Positions 16,898 to 24,609 of a stretch of DNA of 64,000 bases are shown here, piece by piece. The notes under the pieces were generated by a model. It had not been told where the DNA came from. It did not search any database and was given only the letters and a program-made list of their open reading frames with translations. A program made the translations under genes and the position numbers. Source of the DNA: Candidatus Obscuribacterales bacterium (lineage in GTDB: Bacteria > Cyanobacteriota > Vampirovibrionia > Obscuribacterales > Obscuribacteraceae); assembly GCA_019750335.1 (NCBI GenBank), contig JAIEOQ010000003.1, positions 124,001-188,000 on the forward strand. The letters run 5' to 3'. How positions within the stretch are numbered: the first letter of the stretch is position 1; every line of letters starts with the position of its first letter.

Positions 16898-19800
16898 TTA
16901 CTCCTCGTTTTTTTGATTGTTTAGGTTGTCTGCAACGGTTACCGTGCGTCTATGCGCAAGTCTGGAGAGAAAGTCGACTGCTCCATGGATAGCAAGATAG
17001 ATTACGGGAACGATGTAGAGGCTGAGTAAAGTAGATACGATCATGCCCCCGCAAACAGCGGTACCAAGCGAATGTCTTGCTTCCGCGCCGGCTCCTTGTG
17101 TAACGGTCAGCGGTAGTATGCCCATGATAAAAGCGACCGATGTCATGACGATCGGTCGCCATCTAATAACTGAGGCGTCGATAATGGCCGAAAGCAGCGG
17201 TTCACCCTGTGAGCGCAGTCGGTTGGCGAATTCGACAATTAAAACGGCGTTTTTACTCGTCAATCCGACAAGCATAACGAGTCCAATTCGGCAAAAGATG
17301 TCATTCTCTAGTCCGCGCCAAAACTGAGCGGACAGAGCTCCCATGACGGCCAACGGCAGTGGAATAAGCACAACCAGCGGATCGAAAAGATTCTCGTATT
17401 GGGCCGCCAAAACCATGAATACAGCAAGTATTCCCAAGGAGAAAATGATTATTGTTTGCGAACCGGCTTCAATCTCCTCCAAAGAGAGTCCTGACCAAGA
17501 ATAAGTCATGCCCTGCGGCAAAATTTTATTGGCCAGATCTTGCATGAGCTGGATCGCTTTGCCGGAGCTTACGCCGGGACCAGCAGAGCCGTTTATTTCA
17601 GCTGATCGAAAGAGGTTGTAGTGCGAAATGGTCGAAGCTCCTGAGGTTCGCGATATCTTAATCATGTTCTTGAGTTGAATCAATTTGCCTGAATTTGAAC
17701 GCACATAATATTCCGTGATTTGTTGAGGATCGCAACGATATTGCTGATCGGCTTCGATAAACACGCGGCAACTACGATTTGCCAAGGCAAAATCGTTTAC
17801 GTACTGAGATCCTAAAAGAATCTGCATGATCTCGTATATTGAACTTATGTTCACGCCCATGCTTTTCGCTTTTTCTCTATCCACTAAGACGGAAAGCTGC
17901 GGCGAATTGTCTTCGAATGTTGAAAAGACACCTGCCAATCCTGGAGTTTGGTTAGCTTGGGCAACCAGCTGTTTGACTGCATCTGCTAGGCGAGACATGT
18001 TGCCGTAGCTCATATCTTGAACTTCAAAAGTAAATCCGCCGAACGTGCCGAGCCCAGGGACTGATGGTGGATTAAACGGTACGACCGCGGCCTCGGAAAT
18101 TTGAGACAAAGGCAAGCGCAAGCGATCTATCACGGCATTAAGTGAGTGTTCCTGTCCGACTCGTTGGCTCCAGGGTTTTAGCAAAACAAATACCATGCCG
18201 CTGTTAGTGCTGACACCGGTAAATCCGGCGCCTGAAACGCCAAAATTGGAGACTATTTCCGGGCTTGTTGCCAGGATCTTTTCCACTTTTGTCAGCACAC
18301 CCGTGGTGTAGTTGAGAGTCACCCCCTGAGGAGCTTGGATCATGATCACGAAGTATCCTTGGTCTTCATCAGGAATGTAACCGCTCGGTACATTCTGGAG
18401 AAGCCAATAGGTAGCTCCCAGGCAGACTACAAAAAAGCACAAGGCGATTGGCCAGAGCTTTAATACAATAACAAGGGAAGACTTATAGAGCTTACGTGCC
18501 AATTCAATTAGGAAATTTGTAGGCACAAAAAGCTTTTGAATAAGGCTTTTTCTTTCGCTTTTTCCCTTCAGCCAAAGAGCGCTTAACGCTGGGGCAAGAG
18601 TAAGCGAATTAAATGTGGAGATGGCCACTGATACGGCAATTGTTAAGGCAAACTGCTTGTATAGCTCGCCTGTGGTGCCGGCAAAAAATCCGATTGGCAC
18701 AAATACTGCACAAAGTACCAAGGAGATGCCGATAATAGCCCGGCAAACTTCCGCCATGGCGCCAGCGGCGGCTTCTTTTGGCGAAATTCCTTTTTCCGAA
18801 GCGTAACGAATTACGTTTTCCACCACAACAATGGCGTCATCAACCACCAGTCCCGTTGCCAACGTTATGCCGAAAAGGCTTAAGACGTTAATAGAGAAGC
18901 CGAATTGATTCATGAACCAGAAGGTTCCGATCAATGAAACAGGAATGGTGATCGTTGGAATTAAGGTTGTTCGCCAGTCCTCTAGAAATATGAAAATGAC
19001 TAATACAACAAGCAATATTGCTTGTGCCAAAGTTTGCAGAACCTCTTCTATTGATTTTCGGACAGCCGTACTGCTGTCAAAAGCAATGGCTGCTTCTATT
19101 CCCTGAGGAAGTCCTTTAGAGAGACGTTTCAGATTCTCATTGATACCATTCGAAACGTCGATAGCGTTGGCATCAGATCGATTATAAATTGCGATAGCAA
19201 CTGCATCTTTGCTGTTGTAATGCACATGGGAGGAATAGTCTTCGGCTCCAAGCTCAAGGCGAGCAACGTCCTTTAATTTCACGAAAGATCCGTCTGTCCC
19301 CGCTTTGAGAATTATCTCCTCGAAATCGCTTTTGTTTGTCAGGCGTCCAGAGGTTTTTACGGTCATCTGATATGCCTGCCCGGCTGGGGCAGGAGCTTGA
19401 CCGATTTGTCCGCCAGCGGCTTGAAAATTTTGCTCTTGAATGGCGGTGAGCACATCCAGCGGGGTAAGTTCGACAGCCGCAAGTTTGTGGGGATCCAACC
19501 AGATACGCATAGCATATTTGCGTTCACCGAACATCTGAATCTTCGCAACCCCAGGCACCCTTTCCAGAGCCCCGTTCACGTAACTACTGGCATAGTTGCT
19601 CAGGAACTCCGTGCTGTATTTTTCGGAGCTCAGAGCCACAATCATGGAAATAGAGCCTGTAGCTTTGTCCACGCGTACGCCACTGGCTCTGACCTGCTCA
19701 GGCATTCTGTCAAGTGCCGCTGAAATACGAGCTTGTATGTCGACAGCGGCCAGATCGACGTTTTGTCCGCGTTGAAAAGCAATTGATATGCTGCTCGAGC

Positions 19801-20059
19801 CGTCGCTTCCGCTTGTGGAGCTGATGTATTTGATCCCTTTTCCGCCATTGATCTCGTCTTCAAGTAAATTGGTCACACCTGATTCCACCGTTTGTGCATC
19901 AGCTCCCAGGTAGGAGGCGTTGACGCCAACCTGCGGCGGCGCAATATCAGGGTATTGCGTTACAGACATGTTGAGAATGCTAATAGCTCCGGCTATAACG
20001 AAGGCGATGGCAAAAACGCTTGCAAGAATCGGTCGTTTGATAAAATATTCAGTAAACAT
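16898..20059 (-). CDS. RND multidrug efflux pump, AcrB/MexB (HAE1) type
   Basis: Inner-membrane proton-driven pump that collects substrates from periplasm and membrane and passes them to a TolC channel. The 1053-residue length is standard. It opens with MFTEYFIKRPILASVFAI, and the fourth helix carries the paired aspartates of the proton relay in GLVVDDAIVVVENV. Two large periplasmic loops and twelve helices follow the AcrB pattern. Start is ATG 20059, with GGAG six bases upstream. It follows its adaptor by twelve bases and precedes the NHLM HlyD by ten. An RND pump inside a peptide-export operon is unusual; it may give self-protection against the RiPP or move it onward from the periplasm. Confidence 0.95.
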   Translation of the reverse strand: MFTEYFIKRPILASVFAIAFVIAGAISILNMSVTQYPDIAPPQVGVNASYLGADAQTVESGVTNLLEDEINGGKGIKYISSTSGSDGSSSISIAFQRGQNVDLAAVDIQARISAALDRMPEQVRASGVRVDKATGSISMIVALSSEKYSTEFLSNYASSYVNGALERVPGVAKIQMFGERKYAMRIWLDPHKLAAVELTPLDVLTAIQEQNFQAAGGQIGQAPAPAGQAYQMTVKTSGRLTNKSDFEEIILKAGTDGSFVKLKDVARLELGAEDYSSHVHYNSKDAVAIAIYNRSDANAIDVSNGINENLKRLSKGLPQGIEAAIAFDSSTAVRKSIEEVLQTLAQAILLVVLVIFIFLEDWRTTLIPTITIPVSLIGTFWFMNQFGFSINVLSLFGITLATGLVVDDAIVVVENVIRYASEKGISPKEAAAGAMAEVCRAIIGISLVLCAVFVPIGFFAGTTGELYKQFALTIAVSVAISTFNSLTLAPALSALWLKGKSERKSLIQKLFVPTNFLIELARKLYKSSLVIVLKLWPIALCFFVVCLGATYWLLQNVPSGYIPDEDQGYFVIMIQAPQGVTLNYTTGVLTKVEKILATSPEIVSNFGVSGAGFTGVSTNSGMVFVLLKPWSQRVGQEHSLNAVIDRLRLPLSQISEAAVVPFNPPSVPGLGTFGGFTFEVQDMSYGNMSRLADAVKQLVAQANQTPGLAGVFSTFEDNSPQLSVLVDREKAKSMGVNISSIYEIMQILLGSQYVNDFALANRSCRVFIEADQQYRCDPQQITEYYVRSNSGKLIQLKNMIKISRTSGASTISHYNLFRSAEINGSAGPGVSSGKAIQLMQDLANKILPQGMTYSWSGLSLEEIEAGSQTIIIFSLGILAVFMVLAAQYENLFDPLVVLIPLPLAVMGALSAQFWRGLENDIFCRIGLVMLVGLTSKNAVLIVEFANRLRSQGEPLLSAIIDASVIRWRPIVMTSVAFIMGILPLTVTQGAGAEARHSLGTAVCGGMIVSTLLSLYIVPVIYLAIHGAVDFLSRLAHRRTVTVADNLNNQKNEE

Positions 20060-20071
20060 CAACGACTCCGA

Positions 20072-21382
20072 TCACGATTGTGGACGGATTGGTACGCCAT
20101 CAGCGAGATTCTGGCTGCCGAATACGACAACTTGTTGTCCAGCCGCCAAGCCGCTCTCTACCTCGAAAAATCCTTCATACAGATTGCCTAGTTTCACCGG
20201 TGTGAGTTTGGCCACAAGATGATCTTTTCCCTCTGCGACAAACACGAAATCTTGTTCGGCTATATGTGTGACTGCGGATGTGGGTACGGTAAGACCAAGC
20301 TTTTCACCCCACACGAGACGCACTTTGAGAGTTTGTCCTGTCTTCAGCGAAGAGTTGTCATTCTCGAAAAGGGCTTTTACGAGTATGGATTGTGTTTCGT
20401 CATTGACCCTTGGTGAGACAAAAAAGACGTTTGCTTTGCCGACAACTGTTTCCTCCGGATCGAGCAACTCTTCTTGCAATCCAATTTTTATTTTGCCTGC
20501 CTGGGCCGTTGGAACGGCAATACAAATTTCAAGCGGCGTATTGCAACTTAGCGATGCAAGCACTGTGTCGGCTCTGACAAAATCACCAAGCTTAACCGGA
20601 ATGTCGCCAATTATGCCTTCAAATGGAGCACGTATGGTGTAGTATCCCAATTCTATCTTTTGAGAATTGACGTTTGCTTTTGCCTGCTGAATATTGCGTT
20701 CGATTTTTTGTATGGTTGATTGTTGTGCTTTTATTTCGCTGTCAATTTTTTTAATTCCGGACTGTGATGAATGGAGTTGTGCTGTATATTTCTGGTCCTC
20801 CTCAGCGCTTGCCACGCCTTGTTCGAAAAGATCGTGATAGCGCGTGTATTGCTCTTGGTCGAAGTTAAGATTGTCCAGTTGTTGCGCTCGCGAAGAGTAA
20901 AGAGCTCTCAAGGTATGCTCAGCAATTTCCTTTTCGGACTGCGCGGCCGCAAGGGCGGATTCCACACCATGAAGTGCTGAATTTTCTTTACCGGGATTTA
21001 TTTGCATTAGCACTTCTCCGGCAGAGACATGATCGCCTGAGCGCCGAAGAATTCGAGTAACGTATCCGTCAATTTGGGGACGAATGGTTACTGACTTCCT
21101 GGAGTTGCATTGTCCTACAAAAGTAGAAGTAGTTTTGATTGGACGAGCTTTTGCTTCCTGAAGTTTCACTGGCATTTCTGGCATCTGCTCAGTCGGAGCG
21201 GCTGACTGTGATTTATCAGCTGTCATTTGCTCATGACAGCTGGAACAAGAGAGGGAGAGCACAAACAAAAATATGAGTTTTGCCAGGCAGGATATCTGCC
21301 TTTGAACGTGTTGACCTTGGCTGCCAAACTCTCTTTTATTTATGCGTGTCTGGCCATTTGCCGACGGTACTGCCGGTAGCAT
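20072..21382 (-). CDS. RND periplasmic adaptor (AcrA-like membrane fusion protein)
   Basis: A 436-residue adaptor of the AcrA/MexA family. After an atypically long N-terminus (about 30 polar residues) comes a hydrophobic signal (LAKLIFLFVLSLSCSSCHE) ending in Cys, so it could be a lipoprotein although the lipobox is imperfect. The hallmark lipoyl motif (VTRILRRSGDHVSAGEVLMQI), an alpha-helical hairpin (about 130-245), the YYTIRAPFEGIIGDI strand and the beta-barrel/membrane-proximal domains follow in order. It is the first gene of the exporter operon, with a candidate promoter and operator just upstream. It partners the RND pump twelve bases downstream. Confidence 0.92.
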   Translation of the reverse strand: MLPAVPSANGQTRINKREFGSQGQHVQRQISCLAKLIFLFVLSLSCSSCHEQMTADKSQSAAPTEQMPEMPVKLQEAKARPIKTTSTFVGQCNSRKSVTIRPQIDGYVTRILRRSGDHVSAGEVLMQINPGKENSALHGVESALAAAQSEKEIAEHTLRALYSSRAQQLDNLNFDQEQYTRYHDLFEQGVASAEEDQKYTAQLHSSQSGIKKIDSEIKAQQSTIQKIERNIQQAKANVNSQKIELGYYTIRAPFEGIIGDIPVKLGDFVRADTVLASLSCNTPLEICIAVPTAQAGKIKIGLQEELLDPEETVVGKANVFFVSPRVNDETQSILVKALFENDNSSLKTGQTLKVRLVWGEKLGLTVPTSAVTHIAEQDFVFVAEGKDHLVAKLTPVKLGNLYEGFFEVESGLAAGQQVVVFGSQNLADGVPIRPQS

Positions 21383-21413
21383 CAGAAACCATTCTCCTAA
21401 TCTGAACGCCCAC

Positions 21414-21450
21414 CGGCAAAATTATACTGTTTGCCGTCGTAATTTGATAA
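21414..21450 (-). promoter_or_regulatory. Candidate promoter and operator of the exporter operon
   Basis: Reading the minus strand, TTATCA (plus 21445-21450) and a consensus TATAAT (plus 21421-21426) are 18 bases apart, with the TATAAT about 38 bases before the adaptor start. A 7-bp inverted repeat CGGCAAA (21414-21420) / TTTGCCG (21430-21436) brackets the -10 box, the expected place for a repressor operator. No regulator gene is adjacent, so the controlling protein is unknown. Confidence 0.5.
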
Positions 21451-21762
21451 TTATAAACGCTTATCGGCCCCAATTGATTGACCACGTCAAGCAGACAGCT
21501 TCTCGAGATTGTCGAAAGCCAAGCTTTGCGGCTGCTTTCTTGGCAACGTGGTAATCGTCTTTATTGGTTGCTCTCTTTCCTTCAGATTACGAAATCAGTC
21601 AGGAATTTCAAGGGGTAAAAGTACGAGAGTGAAAGTGAGATTTCCAATTGCTCGCAACATTGCTTCCAGTTCAGATTTAGTCAATTGTGTTTCACCTACG
21701 AGCTTCTCGGTGTATGACGGTATCCGACGCTTTACTATGTCCAGATTTCTGGTAAATTACTA
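21451..21762. other. Intergenic stretch between exporter promoter and tRNA fragment
   Basis: About 310 bases without a credible gene. The one long reading frame through it owes its C-terminus to the tRNA remnant at 21763-21808. I see no 5' half of a tRNA, no integrase remnant and no clear terminator. If the tRNA fragment is an attachment site, this stretch would be the extreme right end of the island and might hold integrase arm-binding sites. Confidence 0.4.
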
Positions 21763-21808
21763 TTTCGTAAACCGTAGGTCGTGGGTTCGAATCCCGTCAC
21801 CGGCTCCA
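21763..21808 (+). other. tRNA-Thr(CGT) 3' fragment: probable attachment (att) site
   Basis: The sequence reproduces the 3' part of a tRNA: anticodon loop TTCGTAA (anticodon CGT), 3' anticodon stem ACCGT, variable AGGTC, T arm GTGGG-TTCGAAT-CCCGT, acceptor strand CACCGGC, discriminator T and encoded CCA, followed by seven Ts (21809-21815). The required 5' half (GCCGGTG acceptor, D arm, ACGGT stem) is absent: upstream bases stop matching exactly at the anticodon loop. Such anticodon-loop-to-CCA fragments are left at the distal end when an element integrates into a tRNA gene. The natural T-run terminator on the right implies that the element lies to the left, with the intact tRNA beyond base 1. 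Confidence 0.75.
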
Positions 21809-21889
21809 TTTTTTTAGTCATTAACGTCAATAGCAAAACAAGACGATGAATAAAGCGTTAATAGGTTTCGTCGTGAAAAAAGGATTGTT

Positions 21890-22597
21890 ATGAATAAGTT
21901 CTTTTCGGTTCCCTTACTCATCGTTCTCACTTTTATCTGTTTGCTAAGCGGAGCGTCCGCTGAAAATCGCACTAATATGCGAGGTGAACGATATGGCGAA
22001 GTGCTTTTAGGGAAAGGCGGACTTCTCCTTCCAAGCGAATTTGACGTATACAACACAATCGGATTGAACGATTGTCCTGAAAGTTTATGGTCAAAGCTTG
22101 ATCCGGAAAAAATCAAACAAGAAACCGGTGCCAAAGTTGTGGAGCTAAACGGACCTCGTTATTGGACTATTGACGGATTGGTTAATAGTTCTTTGGTGAA
22201 TACAGCGAAACGTAGTTTTGGTGGCATTGAAATGCGCCTTGCAGCCGTAGTGAAGCCATCGATTCAAGACAAAATCAGTCTGAAAAAACCCTATGTCATT
22301 CATCAAGTAGCTCGCGATACAACTTGGCTGTTTAAGGCCGGTAAGCCTGTTTATCAACTGATTGATCCGGATGGATTGGTTTATTTTATGCAGTCATACA
22401 GCGTACAAAAGAAGAAACAGAATGCAAGCAATTTAGCTCAGCTTGCTTCTCAATTGAGTTTGCCTAAAGGTTGGAAATTTCAAACGATGAATCTCAAAGA
22501 AGACTTTGCACTGAAAGCGGAAAATGGTCTTGCTTATGTCACCCAAGACAATTTTGCCAATACTTATCAAAGATCTTCGCTCAAAGTGGATAAATAA
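21890..22597 (+). CDS. Secreted hypothetical protein
   Basis: A 235-residue protein I do not recognise. It has a clear Sec signal (FFSVPLLIVLTFICLLSGASA, cut after about residue 24) and then a globular, mixed alpha/beta chain without repeats or cysteine clusters. Features are NGPRYWTIDGL near 87 and a stretch TTWLFKAGKPVYQLIDPDGLVYFMQSYS (about 143-170). It is likely periplasmic or extracellular. Start is supported by AGGA six bases upstream. It is the first intact gene to the right of the tRNA fragment and is followed nine bases later by a small membrane protein, so the two may be co-transcribed. Confidence 0.7.
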   Translation: MNKFFSVPLLIVLTFICLLSGASAENRTNMRGERYGEVLLGKGGLLLPSEFDVYNTIGLNDCPESLWSKLDPEKIKQETGAKVVELNGPRYWTIDGLVNSSLVNTAKRSFGGIEMRLAAVVKPSIQDKISLKKPYVIHQVARDTTWLFKAGKPVYQLIDPDGLVYFMQSYSVQKKKQNASNLAQLASQLSLPKGWKFQTMNLKEDFALKAENGLAYVTQDNFANTYQRSSLKVDK

Positions 22598-22606
22598 ATA
22601 CAGCTT

Positions 22607-22819
22607 ATGTTCAGTTATCGTGAACTCAAAAAAATGGTTTATATAGTCGAGACTTTGCTCGGCGTGATTCTTTATGTCGTCGGTGCTACTTTTATGTCAG
22701 CGCGCTGGCATGTATTTGATTGGCTCTTAGGTGTGATACTTTGCGCAGTTGGCATCGTATCGGTGCTTTTTGGTATTACCACTTATTTTTTGCGAAACGA
22801 TCCTGATATCTGGCGCTAA
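22607..22819 (+). CDS. Small two-helix membrane protein
   Basis: A 70-residue protein with two predicted transmembrane helices (about 11-29, IVETLLGVILYVVGATFM, and 38-58, WLLGVILCAVGIVSVLFGI) and a short polar tail. No family is recognised. It begins ten bases after the preceding secreted-protein gene. Its stop codon overlaps that of the convergent ArsR gene by four bases (CTAA). The spacing and hydrophobic pattern support a real gene. Confidence 0.6.
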   Translation: MFSYRELKKMVYIVETLLGVILYVVGATFMSARWHVFDWLLGVILCAVGIVSVLFGITTYFLRNDPDIWR

Positions 22820-23166
22820 GCTTGTTCAACAAAAAGTTTCAACTTAGCCAAAGATTGATCCCATTGTCGTGAAACAAAATCCAAATATTCGTTTATATCT
22901 TTGATTGGCTCAAGATCAAGTTCAAATAAGCTTGCACGACCTGAACGTATGCTGTGAACCAAACCGACATCTTCAAGCACGCGTAAATGTTTGGTAATTG
23001 CCTGACGTGTCAGCTTGTGACCTTCAGCTAATTCGCTAATTGAATAAGGTTTGCCGCTTGAAAGTTTATTGACCAAGGATAAGCGTGTTTCATCACCGAG
23101 AGCAGCAAATAGCGGTGCTCGTGCTTGCCCTTTAAGAAACGATTTTTTACTGGTTTTTGGCGACAT
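22816..23166 (-). CDS. ArsR-family winged-helix transcriptional regulator
   Basis: A 116-residue repressor-type DNA-binding protein. The winged-helix domain covers about residues 16-95: ALGDETRLSLVNKL, then ISELAEGHKLTRQAITKHLRVLEDVGLV, the usual recognition helix, and a wing SGRASLFELD. The N-terminus is basic. No metal-binding Cys pair (the ELCVCDL type) is visible, so it belongs to the non-metal subgroup found with SRPBCC/AHSA1 proteins. It is encoded downstream of, and overlapping by 20 bases, such a gene (23147-23599). The pair probably autoregulates through the inverted repeat at 23599-23620. Confidence 0.9.
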   Translation of the reverse strand: MSPKTSKKSFLKGQARAPLFAALGDETRLSLVNKLSSGKPYSISELAEGHKLTRQAITKHLRVLEDVGLVHSIRSGRASLFELDLEPIKDINEYLDFVSRQWDQSLAKLKLFVEQA

Positions 23167-23599
23167 AATTTTTGATGTTTTGCATTTGTTCGGTCCAACC
23201 GCCGTCGTTCATACGGAAAGCATCTATACGCCTATGCTCCGGTAGCTTGTCGAAACCGGATTCGATTACAGTGAGCAGCGTACCGCTTTCAATTGCTTCT
23301 AGTTTGAATTCAACAAGAGTTGGTGTTTCGTCGGAATAATCTACATCAGGATCAACAGCATATGGGTGCCAGGTATAAGAAAAGAGCTTCTCTGGTTCCA
23401 TTTTTTGAACTACAACTGCCCAGCGTAGATGTTCATAGCCAGGATAAGTAAGCTGTCCTTGGGCAATCTCTCCAGGCACAAATGGTGTTTCGATTTTTAC
23501 ACAAAACCATTTGCCGAATTCTTGATGGTCGGTCAGCGCTTTCCATACTCTAGATATAGGCGCTTTCAGTTCGATCTGTTTTTCAATTGAGTTAGACAT
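23147..23599 (-). CDS. SRPBCC (AHSA1-like) domain protein
   Basis: A protein of about 150 residues with the START-like SRPBCC fold, typical of the AHSA1 group: IEKQIELKAPISRVWKALTD at the start, FGKWF, then EPEKLFSYTWHPYA, TLVEFKLEAIESGTLLTVIESGF and a C-terminal helix GGWTEQMQNIKNYV. These proteins bind hydrophobic ligands in a deep cavity; the ligand is unknown. The ATG at 23599 is chosen over a TTG six bases earlier because GGAGG lies six bases before it. It is paired with an ArsR regulator, a common arrangement in bacteria, and is opposite to a glyoxalase-fold gene. Confidence 0.88.
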   Translation of the reverse strand: MSNSIEKQIELKAPISRVWKALTDHQEFGKWFCVKIETPFVPGEIAQGQLTYPGYEHLRWAVVVQKMEPEKLFSYTWHPYAVDPDVDYSDETPTLVEFKLEAIESGTLLTVIESGFDKLPEHRRIDAFRMNDGGWTEQMQNIKNYVAKNQ

Positions 23600-23620
23600 A
23601 TGCAACCTCCGGGTTGCATA
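23599..23620. promoter_or_regulatory. Operator-like inverted repeat for the ArsR/SRPBCC operon
   Basis: A perfect 9-bp inverted repeat TATGCAACC-tccg-GGTTGCATA overlaps the ribosome-binding site (GGAGG, minus strand) and start codon of the SRPBCC gene. Its size, symmetry and position fit an ArsR dimer operator, so binding would block transcription or translation start of the operon that encodes the regulator itself. Confidence 0.7.
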
Positions 23621-23705
23621 TTATTCGATCGTCGGCGTAAGTGCAAGAGAGATTAAGGAATAAAGCAGGTTGAATCAATATACTGTCAGCAGCAAGGAGT
23701 TCTAT

Positions 23706-24596
23706 ATGCAAAAAATTACGCCCTGTTTATGGTATGACGATAAAGCCGAAGAGGCAGTCAAGTTCTATACGTCCCTTTTCAAGAACTCCAAAATAGGCGG
23801 CAGAACTCATTATAGTGAAGCCGGTGCTAAAGCATCTGGTCGCCCGGCAGGTTCGCTCATGACTCTTATGTTTGAGCTGGACGGTTTTGAATGTATGGCT
23901 ATGAACGCCGGACCAATGTTTCAATTTACACCGGCTATTTCATTCACTGTAAATTGTCAAACTGAAGAAGAGATAGAGACCCTTTATAAGAAATTTGCCG
24001 AAGGCGGAAAAGTGCTTATGGAGTTGGCGGAATATCCTTTTTGTGAAAAGTTTGCTTGGGTAGAAGACAAGTTTGGTCTTTCCTGGCAATTAGGCTTAAC
24101 TAAGCGCGGACAAAAAATTGCCCCGACTTTGATGTTTGTCGGTGAACATCATAAGCAAGCCGAACAAGCGATGAAATTCTATGTATCGCAGTTTGCGAAT
24201 TCAAAAGTAATTGGCCTCAAACATTATGAAGCCGGTGAGCATGAACCTGAAGGTACGCTTAAGCATGCAACCTTCTCCCTCTCCGGACAAGAGTTTATGG
24301 TTTTGGACAGTGGATATGATCATCAATTCAATTTTAGTTTAGCTATCTCTTTTATTGTTAATTGCGAGGATCAAGCTGAAATAGATAAGTTCTGGACTGA
24401 GCTTAGTGCTGGCGGCAACACCAATCACTGCGGTTGGCTGATGGATAAATTTGGCGTATCCTGGCAGATTGTGCCAAAAGTATTTAGTCAGATGATGCTT
24501 GGTGAGAATAAGAAAAAAGCAGATCAAGCTATAGCTGCTCTTTATAAAATGACCAAGCTGGATATTGCTGAGCTGCAAAAAGCTTACGACCAATAG
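23706..24596 (+). CDS. Two-domain PhnB/glyoxalase-superfamily protein
   Basis: A 296-residue duplication of the vicinal-oxygen-chelate fold, in the group annotated as '3-demethylubiquinone-9 3-methyltransferase' (a misleading historical name). The first copy starts KITPCLWYDDKAEEAVKFY with NSKIGG; the second starts near 155 (PTLMFVGEHHKQAEQAMKFY, FANSKVIG). Both contain the FxLxGxExMxLxxG pattern and a terminal DKFGxSWQ. The actual substrate of this family is not known. ATG 23706 is used because AAGGAG precedes it by six bases; an upstream TTG at 23670 lacks a site. It is divergent from the ArsR/SRPBCC pair. Confidence 0.85.
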   Translation: MQKITPCLWYDDKAEEAVKFYTSLFKNSKIGGRTHYSEAGAKASGRPAGSLMTLMFELDGFECMAMNAGPMFQFTPAISFTVNCQTEEEIETLYKKFAEGGKVLMELAEYPFCEKFAWVEDKFGLSWQLGLTKRGQKIAPTLMFVGEHHKQAEQAMKFYVSQFANSKVIGLKHYEAGEHEPEGTLKHATFSLSGQEFMVLDSGYDHQFNFSLAISFIVNCEDQAEIDKFWTELSAGGNTNHCGWLMDKFGVSWQIVPKVFSQMMLGENKKKADQAIAALYKMTKLDIAELQKAYDQ

Positions 24597-24609
24597 GAGT
24601 TGATAAATA

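Noticed and set aside
21383-21808. Intact tRNA, or tRNA split by a group I intron
   Set aside because: No 5' acceptor or D-arm sequence (GCCGGTG...GCTCAG) is found within the preceding 400 bases, and the bases before the anticodon loop do not pair with the 3' stem.
21509-21817. A plus-strand reading frame of 102 codons ending SWVRIPSPAPFF
   Set aside because: Its end is the translation of a tRNA T arm and CCA end, a classic false gene; no ribosome-binding site and no family features.
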